From: Acidobacteriaceae bacterium
Lineage (GTDB): Bacteria; Acidobacteriota; Terriglobia; Terriglobales; Acidobacteriaceae
Assembly (NCBI GenBank): GCA_030041435.1
Contig: JASHNW010000069.1
Coordinates: 56,301 to 120,300, forward strand
Length of the DNA stretch: 64,000 nucleotides
Direction of reading: 5' to 3'
Part shown: positions 43,883-51,183 of the stretch, piece after piece
How positions within the stretch are numbered: position 1 is the first letter of the stretch
How the letters are laid out: every line of letters starts with the position of its first letter
Position numbers and translations under genes: made by a program
The notes under the pieces: generated by a model
Databases searched by the model: none
The model's input: the letters and a program-made list of their open reading frames with translations, nothing else
What the model was told of the DNA's origin: nothing

Positions 43883-44929
43883 CTATTCGATGGCCGAGAT
43901 GGTGTCCGTCGGCGCTTCTGCCGGCGCGGCCGCTGCGTTCTTCGCCGGCTTCCTGGCGGTGATCTTCTTGGCCGGGGCTTTGGCCGGGGTTTTGGCGGAG
44001 ACGCTGAGGTAGGCGCTCCAGTGGAATTCGGGCGCTTTTGGCCTGGCGGCTCTGGCTTTTTTCACGGCGAGATGGGCGACCGCATCGACAATCCAGGTGA
44101 AATTCTCCGGGCCGACGGAGTGCAGGTCGGCGTCGGGCGCGGGGTTCATGAAGTCGATGGCATAGGGCACGCCATTCTCGACGGCGAACTCGACGGTGTT
44201 GAGGTCGTAGCCCAGGGCACGGCAGAGCGTGAGCGCGTCCTGCTCGACCTTCTTCAGCAGCTTCTTGTCCGTGGGGGGCGGGTTGAGCACGTACCGCTCG
44301 GCGTGGGGGCGGCGCGGGTCGTAGTGCATGATGTGCACCTTCTCCTGGCCGACGACGTAGCAGCGGAAGTACTGAGTAAACTGGACCGCCCGCTGCAACA
44401 TCATGCACAGATCGCGGCTCTGGTCGTAGGCGCGGAAGAACTCCTCGGGGGAATGCACGTGGAAGACGTCGCGCCATCCGCCGCCGTTGATGGGCTTGAG
44501 GAAGGCGGGGAAGCCGACGTAATCGAAGACACCGTCCCAGTCGAGCGGATACTGCAGGTTGCGCATGGAGCGGTCCGTGGTGCCCGGGGGATAGTGCTTA
44601 TGGGGCAGGATGACGGTGGGCGGAGCGGCCACCCCGAGCTTGGCGGCGAGGGAGTAGTTGAAGAATTTGTCGTCGGCCGACCACCAGAAGGGATTGTTAA
44701 TGACAGTGGATCCGTGCAGGACGGCGTGCTTGAGGAAGGCGCGGTAGAACGGGATGTCGTGGGAGATGCGATCGACGATAACGGAATAGACTGCCGGGCG
44801 ATCCAGCCGGACGGCGCCGACCTCCACAAATTCAGCTGAGATGCCGTCGAGGTTCATGCCGTTGATCTTCTCGACCAGCGCGCCAGGGAAGGTGTTCTCC
44901 ATGCCGAAAAGGACGCCAATCTTTTTCAC
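43883..44929 (-). CDS. ATP-grasp ligase paired with the GCS2 gene
   Basis: A 348-residue protein. An N-terminal pre-ATP-grasp region opens KKIGVLFGMENTFPGALVEK. The ATP-grasp core has FPAFLKPINGGGWRDVF, LCMMLQRAVQFTQYFRCY and VEFAVENGVPYAIDFMNPAP (metal-binding Asp/Asn). The C-terminal ~50 residues are an Ala/Lys/Pro-rich tail. GTG at 44929 is chosen because AGGCGGA sits five nt upstream and homologous proteins typically start M-K-K-I; ATG at 44944 would add five residues. It likely ligates a carboxylate to an amine in the same pathway as the GCS2 protein. Confidence 0.85.
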   Translation of the reverse strand: MKKIGVLFGMENTFPGALVEKINGMNLDGISAEFVEVGAVRLDRPAVYSVIVDRISHDIPFYRAFLKHAVLHGSTVINNPFWWSADDKFFNYSLAAKLGVAAPPTVILPHKHYPPGTTDRSMRNLQYPLDWDGVFDYVGFPAFLKPINGGGWRDVFHVHSPEEFFRAYDQSRDLCMMLQRAVQFTQYFRCYVVGQEKVHIMHYDPRRPHAERYVLNPPPTDKKLLKKVEQDALTLCRALGYDLNTVEFAVENGVPYAIDFMNPAPDADLHSVGPENFTWIVDAVAHLAVKKARAARPKAPEFHWSAYLSVSAKTPAKAPAKKITARKPAKNAAAAPAEAPTDTISAIE

Positions 44930-45081
44930 AATTCCGCCTCGCATCCGTGGGGGTGGACAGCTGCGCGCCCGTAGTCGGCCGGCCCGCGCTCTACCGTCTA
45001 TGGTGTCACATTAGCTGAGGGTTTCGGGGCTCTGCAAAAGGGCGGGGTGGGAAAAGGTGGCGGGTCATTCTTTCTGGAAAC

Positions 45082-45981
45082 TCACCTGCGTTTCATTAAC
45101 TCGAGCTCGTCGAGGGTGCGCGGCCAGTCTTTGCCCAGAAGGCGCGAGAGGGCGCGGTCGGCGAGGAGTTTGCCGCCGGTTTGGCATCGCGGGCAGTAGT
45201 CGGTTTCGTTGTCGGCGTAGCGAATGCGCTGGATTCTTTCGCCGCAGCGCGGGCAGGGCTGGTTGAAACGTCCGTGGACTGCCATTTCCGGGCGGAAGGC
45301 GGTGACCTTCTCGGGGAAACCGCTGCCTGTTTCGAGGCGCAGGCGGTCGATCCATCGCCGAAGGGTGGCGCGGGTGGCGTCGAAGAGGCGCTGCCATTCA
45401 GCGTCGTTAAGGCGGTGGGTGAGCGTGACCGGCGAAAGCAGCGCGGCGTGGAGGATTTCGTCGGAATAGGCATTGCCGATGCCGCTGACCAGGCGGGGAT
45501 CGGTGAGGGCGCGCTTCAGAGTGCGGTTCTCCGCGGTGAGCGCGGCGCGGAAAGCGGCGAGGTCGCAGGTCATGACGTCGATGCCACCGGGATCGACGCT
45601 GGCAAGCGCTGCTTCGCCCTGGAAGACGTGGAGCGACGCGCGGCGCTTTGAGCCGGCTTCGGTGAGGACCAGCGATCCGGAGGGGAAGTCGAAGGCAGCG
45701 AGGGCGTTCCGTCCGGCGAGCCTGGCTCCGGCGGGACGCCAGTGAAGGCGGCCGGCGATCATCAGGTGCAGCACAAGCCACAAATCTTCGTCGAGGCCGA
45801 CGGCGATGCGCTTGCCGATGCGGCGCAGTTCGCGGACGGTGCGGCCTTCGGCGCTCGAAAGCGGCGGCTCTGCCGTGCGCAGCAGGAAGGCGCTGGCGAG
45901 GCGGACAGCGACGAGCGGCTGGCCGAGGACGCGGGACTCGAGGGCGGAGAGGTAGGCCGAGATGTCGGGCAGCTCGGGCAT
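45082..45981 (-). CDS. mutM: Formamidopyrimidine-DNA glycosylase family protein
   Basis: A 299-residue base-excision-repair enzyme. MPELPDISAY supplies catalytic Pro2 and Glu3, GKRIAVGL the conserved lysine, then VSGIGNAYSDEIL forms the H2TH region. The C-terminal zinc finger is complete: CPRCGERIQRI then CPRC. The sixth residue Asp in place of the usual Glu of PELPEV and the slightly long C-terminus suggest a MutM/Nei-like branch, so 8-oxoguanine specificity is likely but not certain. ATG at 45981 is fixed by the need for Pro at position 2. Confidence 0.93.
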   Translation of the reverse strand: MPELPDISAYLSALESRVLGQPLVAVRLASAFLLRTAEPPLSSAEGRTVRELRRIGKRIAVGLDEDLWLVLHLMIAGRLHWRPAGARLAGRNALAAFDFPSGSLVLTEAGSKRRASLHVFQGEAALASVDPGGIDVMTCDLAAFRAALTAENRTLKRALTDPRLVSGIGNAYSDEILHAALLSPVTLTHRLNDAEWQRLFDATRATLRRWIDRLRLETGSGFPEKVTAFRPEMAVHGRFNQPCPRCGERIQRIRYADNETDYCPRCQTGGKLLADRALSRLLGKDWPRTLDELELMKRR

Positions 45982-45992
45982 GGGATGAAGAC

Positions 45993-46021
45993 AGCGTATA
46001 GCGGGTAGCGTAAAGCGTATA
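45993..46021. repeat. Three AGCGTAWA boxes upstream of mutM
   Basis: AGCGTATA at 45993-46000, AGCGTAAA at 46007-46014 and AGCGTATA at 46014-46021, spaced 14 and 7 nt. They lie 12 nt or more upstream of the mutM start on the minus strand. They may be a binding site or a simple sequence expansion. Confidence 0.5.
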
Positions 46022-46116
46022 GCTTGTGGGGGTACAGGTGGAACGTGGCTCATAGCCGGCAGCTGGCTATGCGAGCGTACCGGACAGATTCGAATTGTCG
46101 CGACTGAACGGGAGAA

Positions 46117-47037
46117 TCATTCCGATGAAAGTGGGCGCTGAAGAACGCCGTCCAGGAAGCGTTGCAGCGTGGAAGTCACGGTGGCGTTCGTGGCGGAGCG
46201 GAGATCGAAGTACTGCTTCGGATAGGAGGAGGCGTTGAACAGCTGACGGGTGCGGGCGGTGCTGCCGGTCCGGTCGAGGAAGAGTTTTGGAGCATGAGCG
46301 CGGGCGAGGTTGGCAGTAGGGTCGAGCTTTTCTTTCTGAATCAGGAACAGTGGCACCAGGCCGGACCGAGCATCGGCGAGGAGAATCTGGCGGCCCGGCG
46401 GGTTGGGGTCTTCCAGGATGACGCCGGCGGGTGCGAACAGTGCGGCGATATGGGCGGCGAAGACAGATCCGACTCCGTCGCCGTACACGACGAGGCTGCG
46501 GGCGGGGATGTGGTGCGTGTCGGTGAGGTACGTCCAGGCAGCGACCGAGTCGGCGGTGGCAAGACGTTCGGTGGGATGGCGGCCGGAGCTGCGGCCGAAG
46601 CCCTGATAGTCGATGGCGAAGACGCTGATGCCGAGAGCATGGAGGGTGACGAGCGCGGGAACCGTGTCGGAGAGCGAGCCGCGTGCGTCGTGGAGGTACA
46701 GGATAGTGTCAGCCGCCCAGCGAGACCCCTGCTGGGCGGGGATCCACCAGCCATCGAGTCGGGGCTGCCCGGCATCGGTGACGTCGAAATGGATCTCGTC
46801 GTACACCAGGCCGGCGGATGCGGGTGTGGCGGAAACGGTATGCGAGGGGTGGAAAAGCACCTGCCACTGGCCCTGGTAGACGAGCAGACAGAGCGCGCCA
46901 TATGCGCAGATGGCGGCGGCGCAGAAAGTGAGGAGAATGGCGGCGAGGAGCCAGCGTCCGCTGACGGTTGCGGGTGGTCCGGCGGGTGCAGCGCGCTGCG
47001 GGATGCTGGCGGGTGGTCGGCGAACAGGCTTGGGCAT
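46117..47037 (-). CDS. Membrane-anchored alpha/beta-hydrolase fold protein lacking the catalytic serine
   Basis: A 306-residue protein. A Pro-rich basic N-terminus is followed by one membrane helix (~residues 28-53) and an alpha/beta-hydrolase fold like the ABHD13/17 group: VLFHPSH, LDGWWIPAQ, TILYLHDARGS, FAIDYQGFGRSSG. The nucleophile elbow is VVYGDGVGS, so G188 stands where Ser is expected, and the C-terminal His motif is not evident. It is probably catalytically inactive. ATG at 47037 follows the upstream stop by two bases, coupling it to the zinc-ribbon gene. Confidence 0.85.
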   Translation of the reverse strand: MPKPVRRPPASIPQRAAPAGPPATVSGRWLLAAILLTFCAAAICAYGALCLLVYQGQWQVLFHPSHTVSATPASAGLVYDEIHFDVTDAGQPRLDGWWIPAQQGSRWAADTILYLHDARGSLSDTVPALVTLHALGISVFAIDYQGFGRSSGRHPTERLATADSVAAWTYLTDTHHIPARSLVVYGDGVGSVFAAHIAALFAPAGVILEDPNPPGRQILLADARSGLVPLFLIQKEKLDPTANLARAHAPKLFLDRTGSTARTRQLFNASSYPKQYFDLRSATNATVTSTLQRFLDGVLQRPLSSE

Positions 47038-47039
47038 AA

Positions 47040-47213
47040 TTAGCCGAAGGCGAGCTCGTCGGGGGATTCGAGCGGGGTTCCGCAAACGCGGCAGATGACG
47101 GCGGAGCAGTCGCCGCAAACGAGCGGGTCGGTGACGGGCCGGGCGCACACAGGACACCAGAGAGGCTGTGGAGCAGGGTTGTCTGACGGTGAAATGGGCG
47201 GCGTGGAGGACAT
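47040..47213 (-). CDS. 57-residue zinc-ribbon microprotein
   Basis: It has three CxxC pairs: C20-P-V-C23, C33-G-D-C36 and C41-R-V-C44, in LWCPVCARPVTDPLVCGDCS and VICRVCGTP. The flanks are Pro/Ser-rich. The TAA stop is two bases before the ATG of the alpha/beta-hydrolase gene, so they are coupled. Four of the cysteines could bind one zinc. Binding partner is unknown; it may deliver regulation or stability to the downstream membrane protein (inference). Confidence 0.78.
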   Translation of the reverse strand: MSSTPPISPSDNPAPQPLWCPVCARPVTDPLVCGDCSAVICRVCGTPLESPDELAFG

Positions 47214-47392
47214 TTCGATTTCGAGGGTAGCAAAGATCGCCGTGGCCGGGGCGGTATCGAAAATTGTTCGGGCGCAAAATGCCTGTGCTTTTCCTCTCGC
47301 GGCGGATGTTAACTAGGCAATAAGGGGAGCAGTGAGGGTGCGCGCGCGGCGACGCCCTGGCGTGTCAGGGCAGAGGCGAGAGGAGAAGGGCA

Positions 47393-48934
47393 ATGGCGAC
47401 CGCAGGCGTAAATCGCATGATGTTGTGGACGGATCTGGAGGGCCGCGAGCTGATGGGCCGATGGCGGCTGGGGCGGCTGGTGCGGCCGGAAGGGCGGACG
47501 GCGTGGTTTGAAGCGGCGGAGGCGGATGGCAAGCCGCTCATGCTGAGCGTCACGGAGACGCTGAATGACGACGATGAAATGGTGACGCGGCTGCGCCGAG
47601 CGGCGGAGATTCGCCACCCCAACGTGGTGGCGGTGCGCGAGGCGGTGGCGACCCGGATTGACGACACCCATGTGGTGCTGGCGGCAATGGAGCCGACCGA
47701 GGAGAACCTTGCGGATGTATTGCGGGAGCGCGCGCTGAGCGCGGCCGAGACGCAGATGGTTCTGGAGGCCTTGGCACAGGGGCTGGCGGCGATTCACGGG
47801 CGCGGACTGGTGCAGGGAAGAATGGAGCCGGCCAGCGTGCTGGCGACAGGCGAGACGATCAAGCTGCGCAGCGACTGTGTACAAATTGGGGATACCGGAT
47901 TCGCGGCGACAGCAGCCGAGGACGTGCGCGGCCTGGGGCGCATCGTCACGCAGGCGCTGACGCGGCGGATTCCGTCGGGAGCGAACGATCCGGTGCTGCA
48001 GCTGCTGCCGGAGCCGATGGCGCGAGCGGCGCGCCGGGCGTTGAGCGGAGGCGCGACAGTCGCAGAGGTTGCGGCGCTGGCGGGTGTGCGTATTACGCCG
48101 ACCAGGGAGCCGGCGCGAGCGTCAACCCCTGAGCCCGGCCGGGAGCCGACCGCGGCGCCGTCGCCCCAGCCGGAAGTAAAAACGGTGGCGCAAACGTCAC
48201 CGATACCGCTTGCCGGGAGATCGAATCCTGCCTCGGCGCGAACGTCCGCCGGCTGGACGGCGCAGGCTGACGCGGGGAGCGCATCGACGAAGGAATCTGT
48301 AACTCCAGGAATGACAAGTGCAACTCCCCAGGCCGGAATGGAGCCCCCCGCCGCGCAGGAGAAACAGGCGGCCAGAGTGATTGCGATGAAGACCGCGGAG
48401 CCGTCGTCACGGGAAGCGCTGATGCCGCAAACGGCTCGCGAACCGGAAGACTCGTCCTCGTTGCCGGAGGATGACGAGCCGCGAGTGAAGTTGCGTCCCA
48501 GCGCGCCGTGGGTGATTGCCGCAGCAGTGGTGCTGGTGCTGGCGACGGTCCTCGCGCTGTACGGACTGCTCCATCGCCGCAGCGCGGTGCAGCCAGTGGA
48601 GAGCCGGGCGACCCCGGCCGGAGCGGCGAGCCCCGAGCGCGGAACGCAGCCGACGGCCGCGAACCGAGCGGCGGCGAATTCCGCAGTCGTCACGACGCCG
48701 GGATGGCGCGTGGTGGCGTACACCTACAATCACGAGGTGCAGGCGGAACATAAGGCGCAGACGATTGCGAAGCGGTATCCACAGCTGACGCCCGGAGTCT
48801 TCGCGGTCCACGGGCGTGCACCTTACCTGGTGACCCTGGGTGGAGTCATGAGTAAGGCGGACGCCCTGGCGATGCGGAATGAGGCTGTGCGGATGGGGCT
48901 GCCGCGCGACACCTATGCCCAGAATTACCGCTGA
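47393..48934 (+). CDS. Degenerate protein kinase fused to a membrane anchor and SPOR-like domain
   Basis: A 513-residue protein. Residues ~20-230 follow a Ser/Thr kinase layout (GRWRLGRLVRPEG as the glycine-loop strand, IRHPNVVAVREA as the C-helix hinge), but the catalytic residues are lost. The ATP lysine strand reads GKPLMLSVTE, and the HRDxKPxN loop reads LVQGRMEPASVL. A Pro/Ala/Thr-rich disordered stretch (~235-365) leads to one membrane helix (373-392), and the C-terminus (~437-513) looks like a SPOR domain (GWRVVAYTYNHEVQAEHKAQ), probably periplasmic. It may sense or scaffold cell-envelope assembly. It is divergent from the zinc-ribbon gene. Confidence 0.8.
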   Translation: MATAGVNRMMLWTDLEGRELMGRWRLGRLVRPEGRTAWFEAAEADGKPLMLSVTETLNDDDEMVTRLRRAAEIRHPNVVAVREAVATRIDDTHVVLAAMEPTEENLADVLRERALSAAETQMVLEALAQGLAAIHGRGLVQGRMEPASVLATGETIKLRSDCVQIGDTGFAATAAEDVRGLGRIVTQALTRRIPSGANDPVLQLLPEPMARAARRALSGGATVAEVAALAGVRITPTREPARASTPEPGREPTAAPSPQPEVKTVAQTSPIPLAGRSNPASARTSAGWTAQADAGSASTKESVTPGMTSATPQAGMEPPAAQEKQAARVIAMKTAEPSSREALMPQTAREPEDSSSLPEDDEPRVKLRPSAPWVIAAAVVLVLATVLALYGLLHRRSAVQPVESRATPAGAASPERGTQPTAANRAAANSAVVTTPGWRVVAYTYNHEVQAEHKAQTIAKRYPQLTPGVFAVHGRAPYLVTLGGVMSKADALAMRNEAVRMGLPRDTYAQNYR

Positions 48935-49506
48935 GATGTGGGGCGCCAATGTACGTGTGCGTAATTCTGTTGGTGCAAACCAACAATCGAATACCTGAGC
49001 GAACTGGCGGGGTCGGCCGAGGATCTGAAGCGGGCTGGGCCGGAGCGTTGAGTTCCGCTTCGCCAGCCTGCCCACAGCAGAGGCGGACGAGCGACGCATG
49101 CGCGTTGCCTTCGACAACCTGATGCGGGACGTCTGGAAGTGCACATGGCACCACGACGCGGCGTGCATTGAATGCGGCGCGGCGCGGCTGCGAGCGTGAT
49201 CGCAAACTGCGTGCGGGACGACGGACCGGCTTCGATCGGAAACTGAACGAACAGCTTTTCCAGCCTTTCCATTGACTGCACAGCCGGAGCGGATTTCGCC
49301 GCACGCGTATCGGCCCGGCCACGGTGCAGCGCAACCTGGCGCGGCACGGCAGACGCATCCGGGTCGAGGGCGAGGTGGAAAAGGGAGCCAGGTTCCGGTC
49401 GACTGGAGCAGGTCCGCGGCAGCGTAACTGTCGCCGGGCTCCATTCTGAGAGTTTTCTAATCTTCCTGACTCATTCCAGGGCATTCATTCGCAGAGTGGG
49501 TCTGCG
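48935..49506. other. 572-nt region with no intact gene, upstream of the flagellar operon
   Basis: No frame in either strand has a convincing domain. A plus-strand fragment at about 49050-49200 reads VEFRFASLPTAEADERRMRV, which looks protein-like but lacks a start or matching flank, so a decayed gene is possible. The 3' end carries the hairpin at 49489-49507 and presumably the flagellar promoter. Confidence 0.5.
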
Positions 49507-49507
49507 A
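49489..49507 (+). promoter_or_regulatory. Hairpin covering the fliN start region
   Basis: TCGCAGA at 49489-49495 pairs perfectly with TCTGCGA at 49501-49507; the five-nt loop GTGGG is the only Shine-Dalgarno-like purine run, and the last stem base is the A of the fliN ATG. It could limit translation of the first flagellar gene. Confidence 0.55.
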
Positions 49508-49875
49508 TGGGAGCCGAGCCTGAAAACAAGCTAACCGCCGGTCCATCGGCCGGAGACAGTGCGCAGCACGCGGCGGCGGCGCAGGGGAATGGCACGGCGG
49601 CGCTCCTGGTTCGCGGCGGCGGCCTCGAGGAACAACCCGCCGAATCCGGGCGCGACACACGCCTGGACCGGCTGCCGATGCAGCTGGACGTGATGGTGAG
49701 GGTGCCGGGGTTTCGCGTGAACGATCTGCTGGCTATGGAACGGAGCACGGTCATCGAGACCGTGCACGACCATTCCCAGGATGTGCCGGTGCGGTGCGGC
49801 GGCGCGCTGCTGGCGTGGGGCGAGTTCGAGGTGGTGGAGCAGAAACTGGCCGTGCGCATCACGCGGCTGGCGTAA
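49507..49875 (+). CDS. fliN: FliN-family flagellar switch protein (SpoA domain)
   Basis: A 122-residue protein. About 50 disordered residues precede a SpoA (surface presentation of antigens) domain (PMQLDVMVRVPGFRVNDLL, then VPVRCGGALLAWGEFEVVE, and KLAVRITRL). This is the C-terminal FliM/FliN fold of the rotor C-ring. It begins the flagellar operon, 22 nt ahead of fliO. A second FliN-like gene is at 57052-57789, so the two may divide the FliN role or one may be a chaperone-like HrcQb paralogue. Confidence 0.85.
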   Translation: MGAEPENKLTAGPSAGDSAQHAAAAQGNGTAALLVRGGGLEEQPAESGRDTRLDRLPMQLDVMVRVPGFRVNDLLAMERSTVIETVHDHSQDVPVRCGGALLAWGEFEVVEQKLAVRITRLA

Positions 49876-49897
49876 CCCAGGGCGGGCGGGGAGAGCG

Positions 49898-50185
49898 ATG
49901 GAACAGGTTCTGTATGCAGCGAGGGGCGTATTGAGCGGAACGTCATGGGCTGCGCGGCTGGCAGGGTGGGTGCGGCGGATGGCCAAAGGGCCGGCAGCCG
50001 GCGATGCGCCGCTGCGCATGGAAGCGCGCCTGCACCTCGGACCGAAGAAGTCGCTGGTGCTGGTGGATTGCTGCGGGAAGAAGGTGCTGCTGGCGATGAG
50101 CGGGGATGCGATTGTTCCGGTGCTGGAGCTGGCAAAAACACAGCGGACAAGCGCGCGCACGGCAGCGCGGGGAGCGACGCGGTGA
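49898..50185 (+). CDS. fliO: Flagellar biosynthesis protein FliO-like
   Basis: A 95-residue protein. It starts MEQVLYAARGVLSG and has APLRMEARLHLGPKKSLVLV and CCGKKVLLAM, the FliO segment that stabilises FliP assembly. No clear membrane helix is present, unlike typical FliO, so this is a reduced, possibly soluble form. GGGGAGAGCG precedes the ATG. Its stop overlaps the fliP GTG by 4 nt. Confidence 0.8.
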   Translation: MEQVLYAARGVLSGTSWAARLAGWVRRMAKGPAAGDAPLRMEARLHLGPKKSLVLVDCCGKKVLLAMSGDAIVPVLELAKTQRTSARTAARGATR

Positions 50186-50871
50186 TCTCCCTGCTGCTGG
50201 CGGCGAAAACGCAGGCGCCCATACCGGCGGGCCTGAACCTGGGCGCCGGCAATACGGTTCCGTGGACGATTGTCTTTACCCTGACGCTGCTGACCCTGGT
50301 GCCGGCGATTCTGCTGTCAATGACGCCGATGGTGCGGCTGCTGGTGGTGTTCCATTTTTTGCGCCAGGCGCTGGGAACGCAGACGGCTCCGTCGAACCAG
50401 GTGCTGATGGGACTGGGGCTGATGATGACCTGGTTCCTGATGCAGCCGGTGCTGGTCCAGGTCGACCAGCAGGCGGTCGAACCCTTCCGGCAGGCGCAGA
50501 TCTCCGGCTGGGACGCCATCGATCGGGGCGTGGGGCCGGTGAAGACGTACATGCTGCGCTATGCGCGCGAGAAGGACCTGGCGCTGTTCGTTTCGGCGTC
50601 GATGACGGCGCGTCCTGCAAAGCCCGAAGACCTGCCCATACGGGTGGTGGTGCCGGCTTACATCCTCAGCGAGCTGAAGGCGGGGTTCGAGATCGGGGCG
50701 GTGTTGTTTCTGCCCTTCCTGCTGGTGGACATGGTGGTGGCTTCAATCACCACCTCCATCGGCATGTATCAGCTGCCGCCGGTGGTGATTTCGACGCCGC
50801 TGAAGATCCTGCTGTTTGTGATGGTGGACGGCTGGAATCTGCTGGCCGGTTCGCTGCTGAAGAGCTTTTGA
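50182..50871 (+). CDS. fliP: Flagellar export-gate protein FliP
   Basis: A 229-residue inner-membrane protein that builds the FliPQR export gate. It has the family sequence SMTPMVRLLVVFHFLRQALG, a large loop with AREKDLALFVS, and IRVVVPAYILSELKAGFEIG, then SIGMYQLPPVVISTPLKIL. The GTG at 50182 overlaps the fliO stop (GTGA). Being shorter than E. coli FliP, it lacks the usual cleaved leader. Confidence 0.96.
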   Translation: MISLLLAAKTQAPIPAGLNLGAGNTVPWTIVFTLTLLTLVPAILLSMTPMVRLLVVFHFLRQALGTQTAPSNQVLMGLGLMMTWFLMQPVLVQVDQQAVEPFRQAQISGWDAIDRGVGPVKTYMLRYAREKDLALFVSASMTARPAKPEDLPIRVVVPAYILSELKAGFEIGAVLFLPFLLVDMVVASITTSIGMYQLPPVVISTPLKILLFVMVDGWNLLAGSLLKSF

Positions 50872-50897
50872 GGCTGAATTTTTGTGAGGCAGGTGCG

Positions 50898-51173
50898 ATG
50901 GGACCCGACCAGGCGGCGGAACTGATGCGGCAGGTGCTGCGGGAAGCGCTGATCCTGGGCGCCCCGGTGTTGCTGGCCGCCTGCGTGACGAGCTTTCTGA
51001 TCAGCCTGGTGCAGACGCTGACCTCGCTGCAGGACCAGACGATTTCGACGGTGCCGCGCCTGCTGGTAGTGGCTGGAGTCCTGATGGCGGGACTGCCGTG
51101 GTTTTTGGATCGCCTGATGCGCTATACGCTGGCGCTGTTTTCCGACTTTCACCGTTTTCTGGGGATGGGATGA
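50898..51173 (+). CDS. fliQ: Flagellar export-gate protein FliQ
   Basis: A 91-residue two-helix membrane protein. PVLLAACVTSFLISLVQTL and then SLQDQTISTVPRLLVV are FliQ/EscS signatures. It lies 26 nt after fliP and 10 nt before fliR, and forms the gate with FliP and FliR. Confidence 0.95.
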   Translation: MGPDQAAELMRQVLREALILGAPVLLAACVTSFLISLVQTLTSLQDQTISTVPRLLVVAGVLMAGLPWFLDRLMRYTLALFSDFHRFLGMG

Positions 51174-51183
51174 GGCGCTCTCG

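Noticed and set aside
42681..44477. A single 598-codon protein joining the GCS2 domain to an upstream extension
   Set aside because: The extra N-terminal part lies over the ATP-grasp gene in another frame and is Arg/Pro-rich; the GCS2 family opening begins at 43808.
48846..49484. A minus-strand 212-codon frame in the gap before the flagellar cluster
   Set aside because: Arg/Ser/Pro-rich, no recognisable domain in any frame and no good start; treated as non-coding or remnant.
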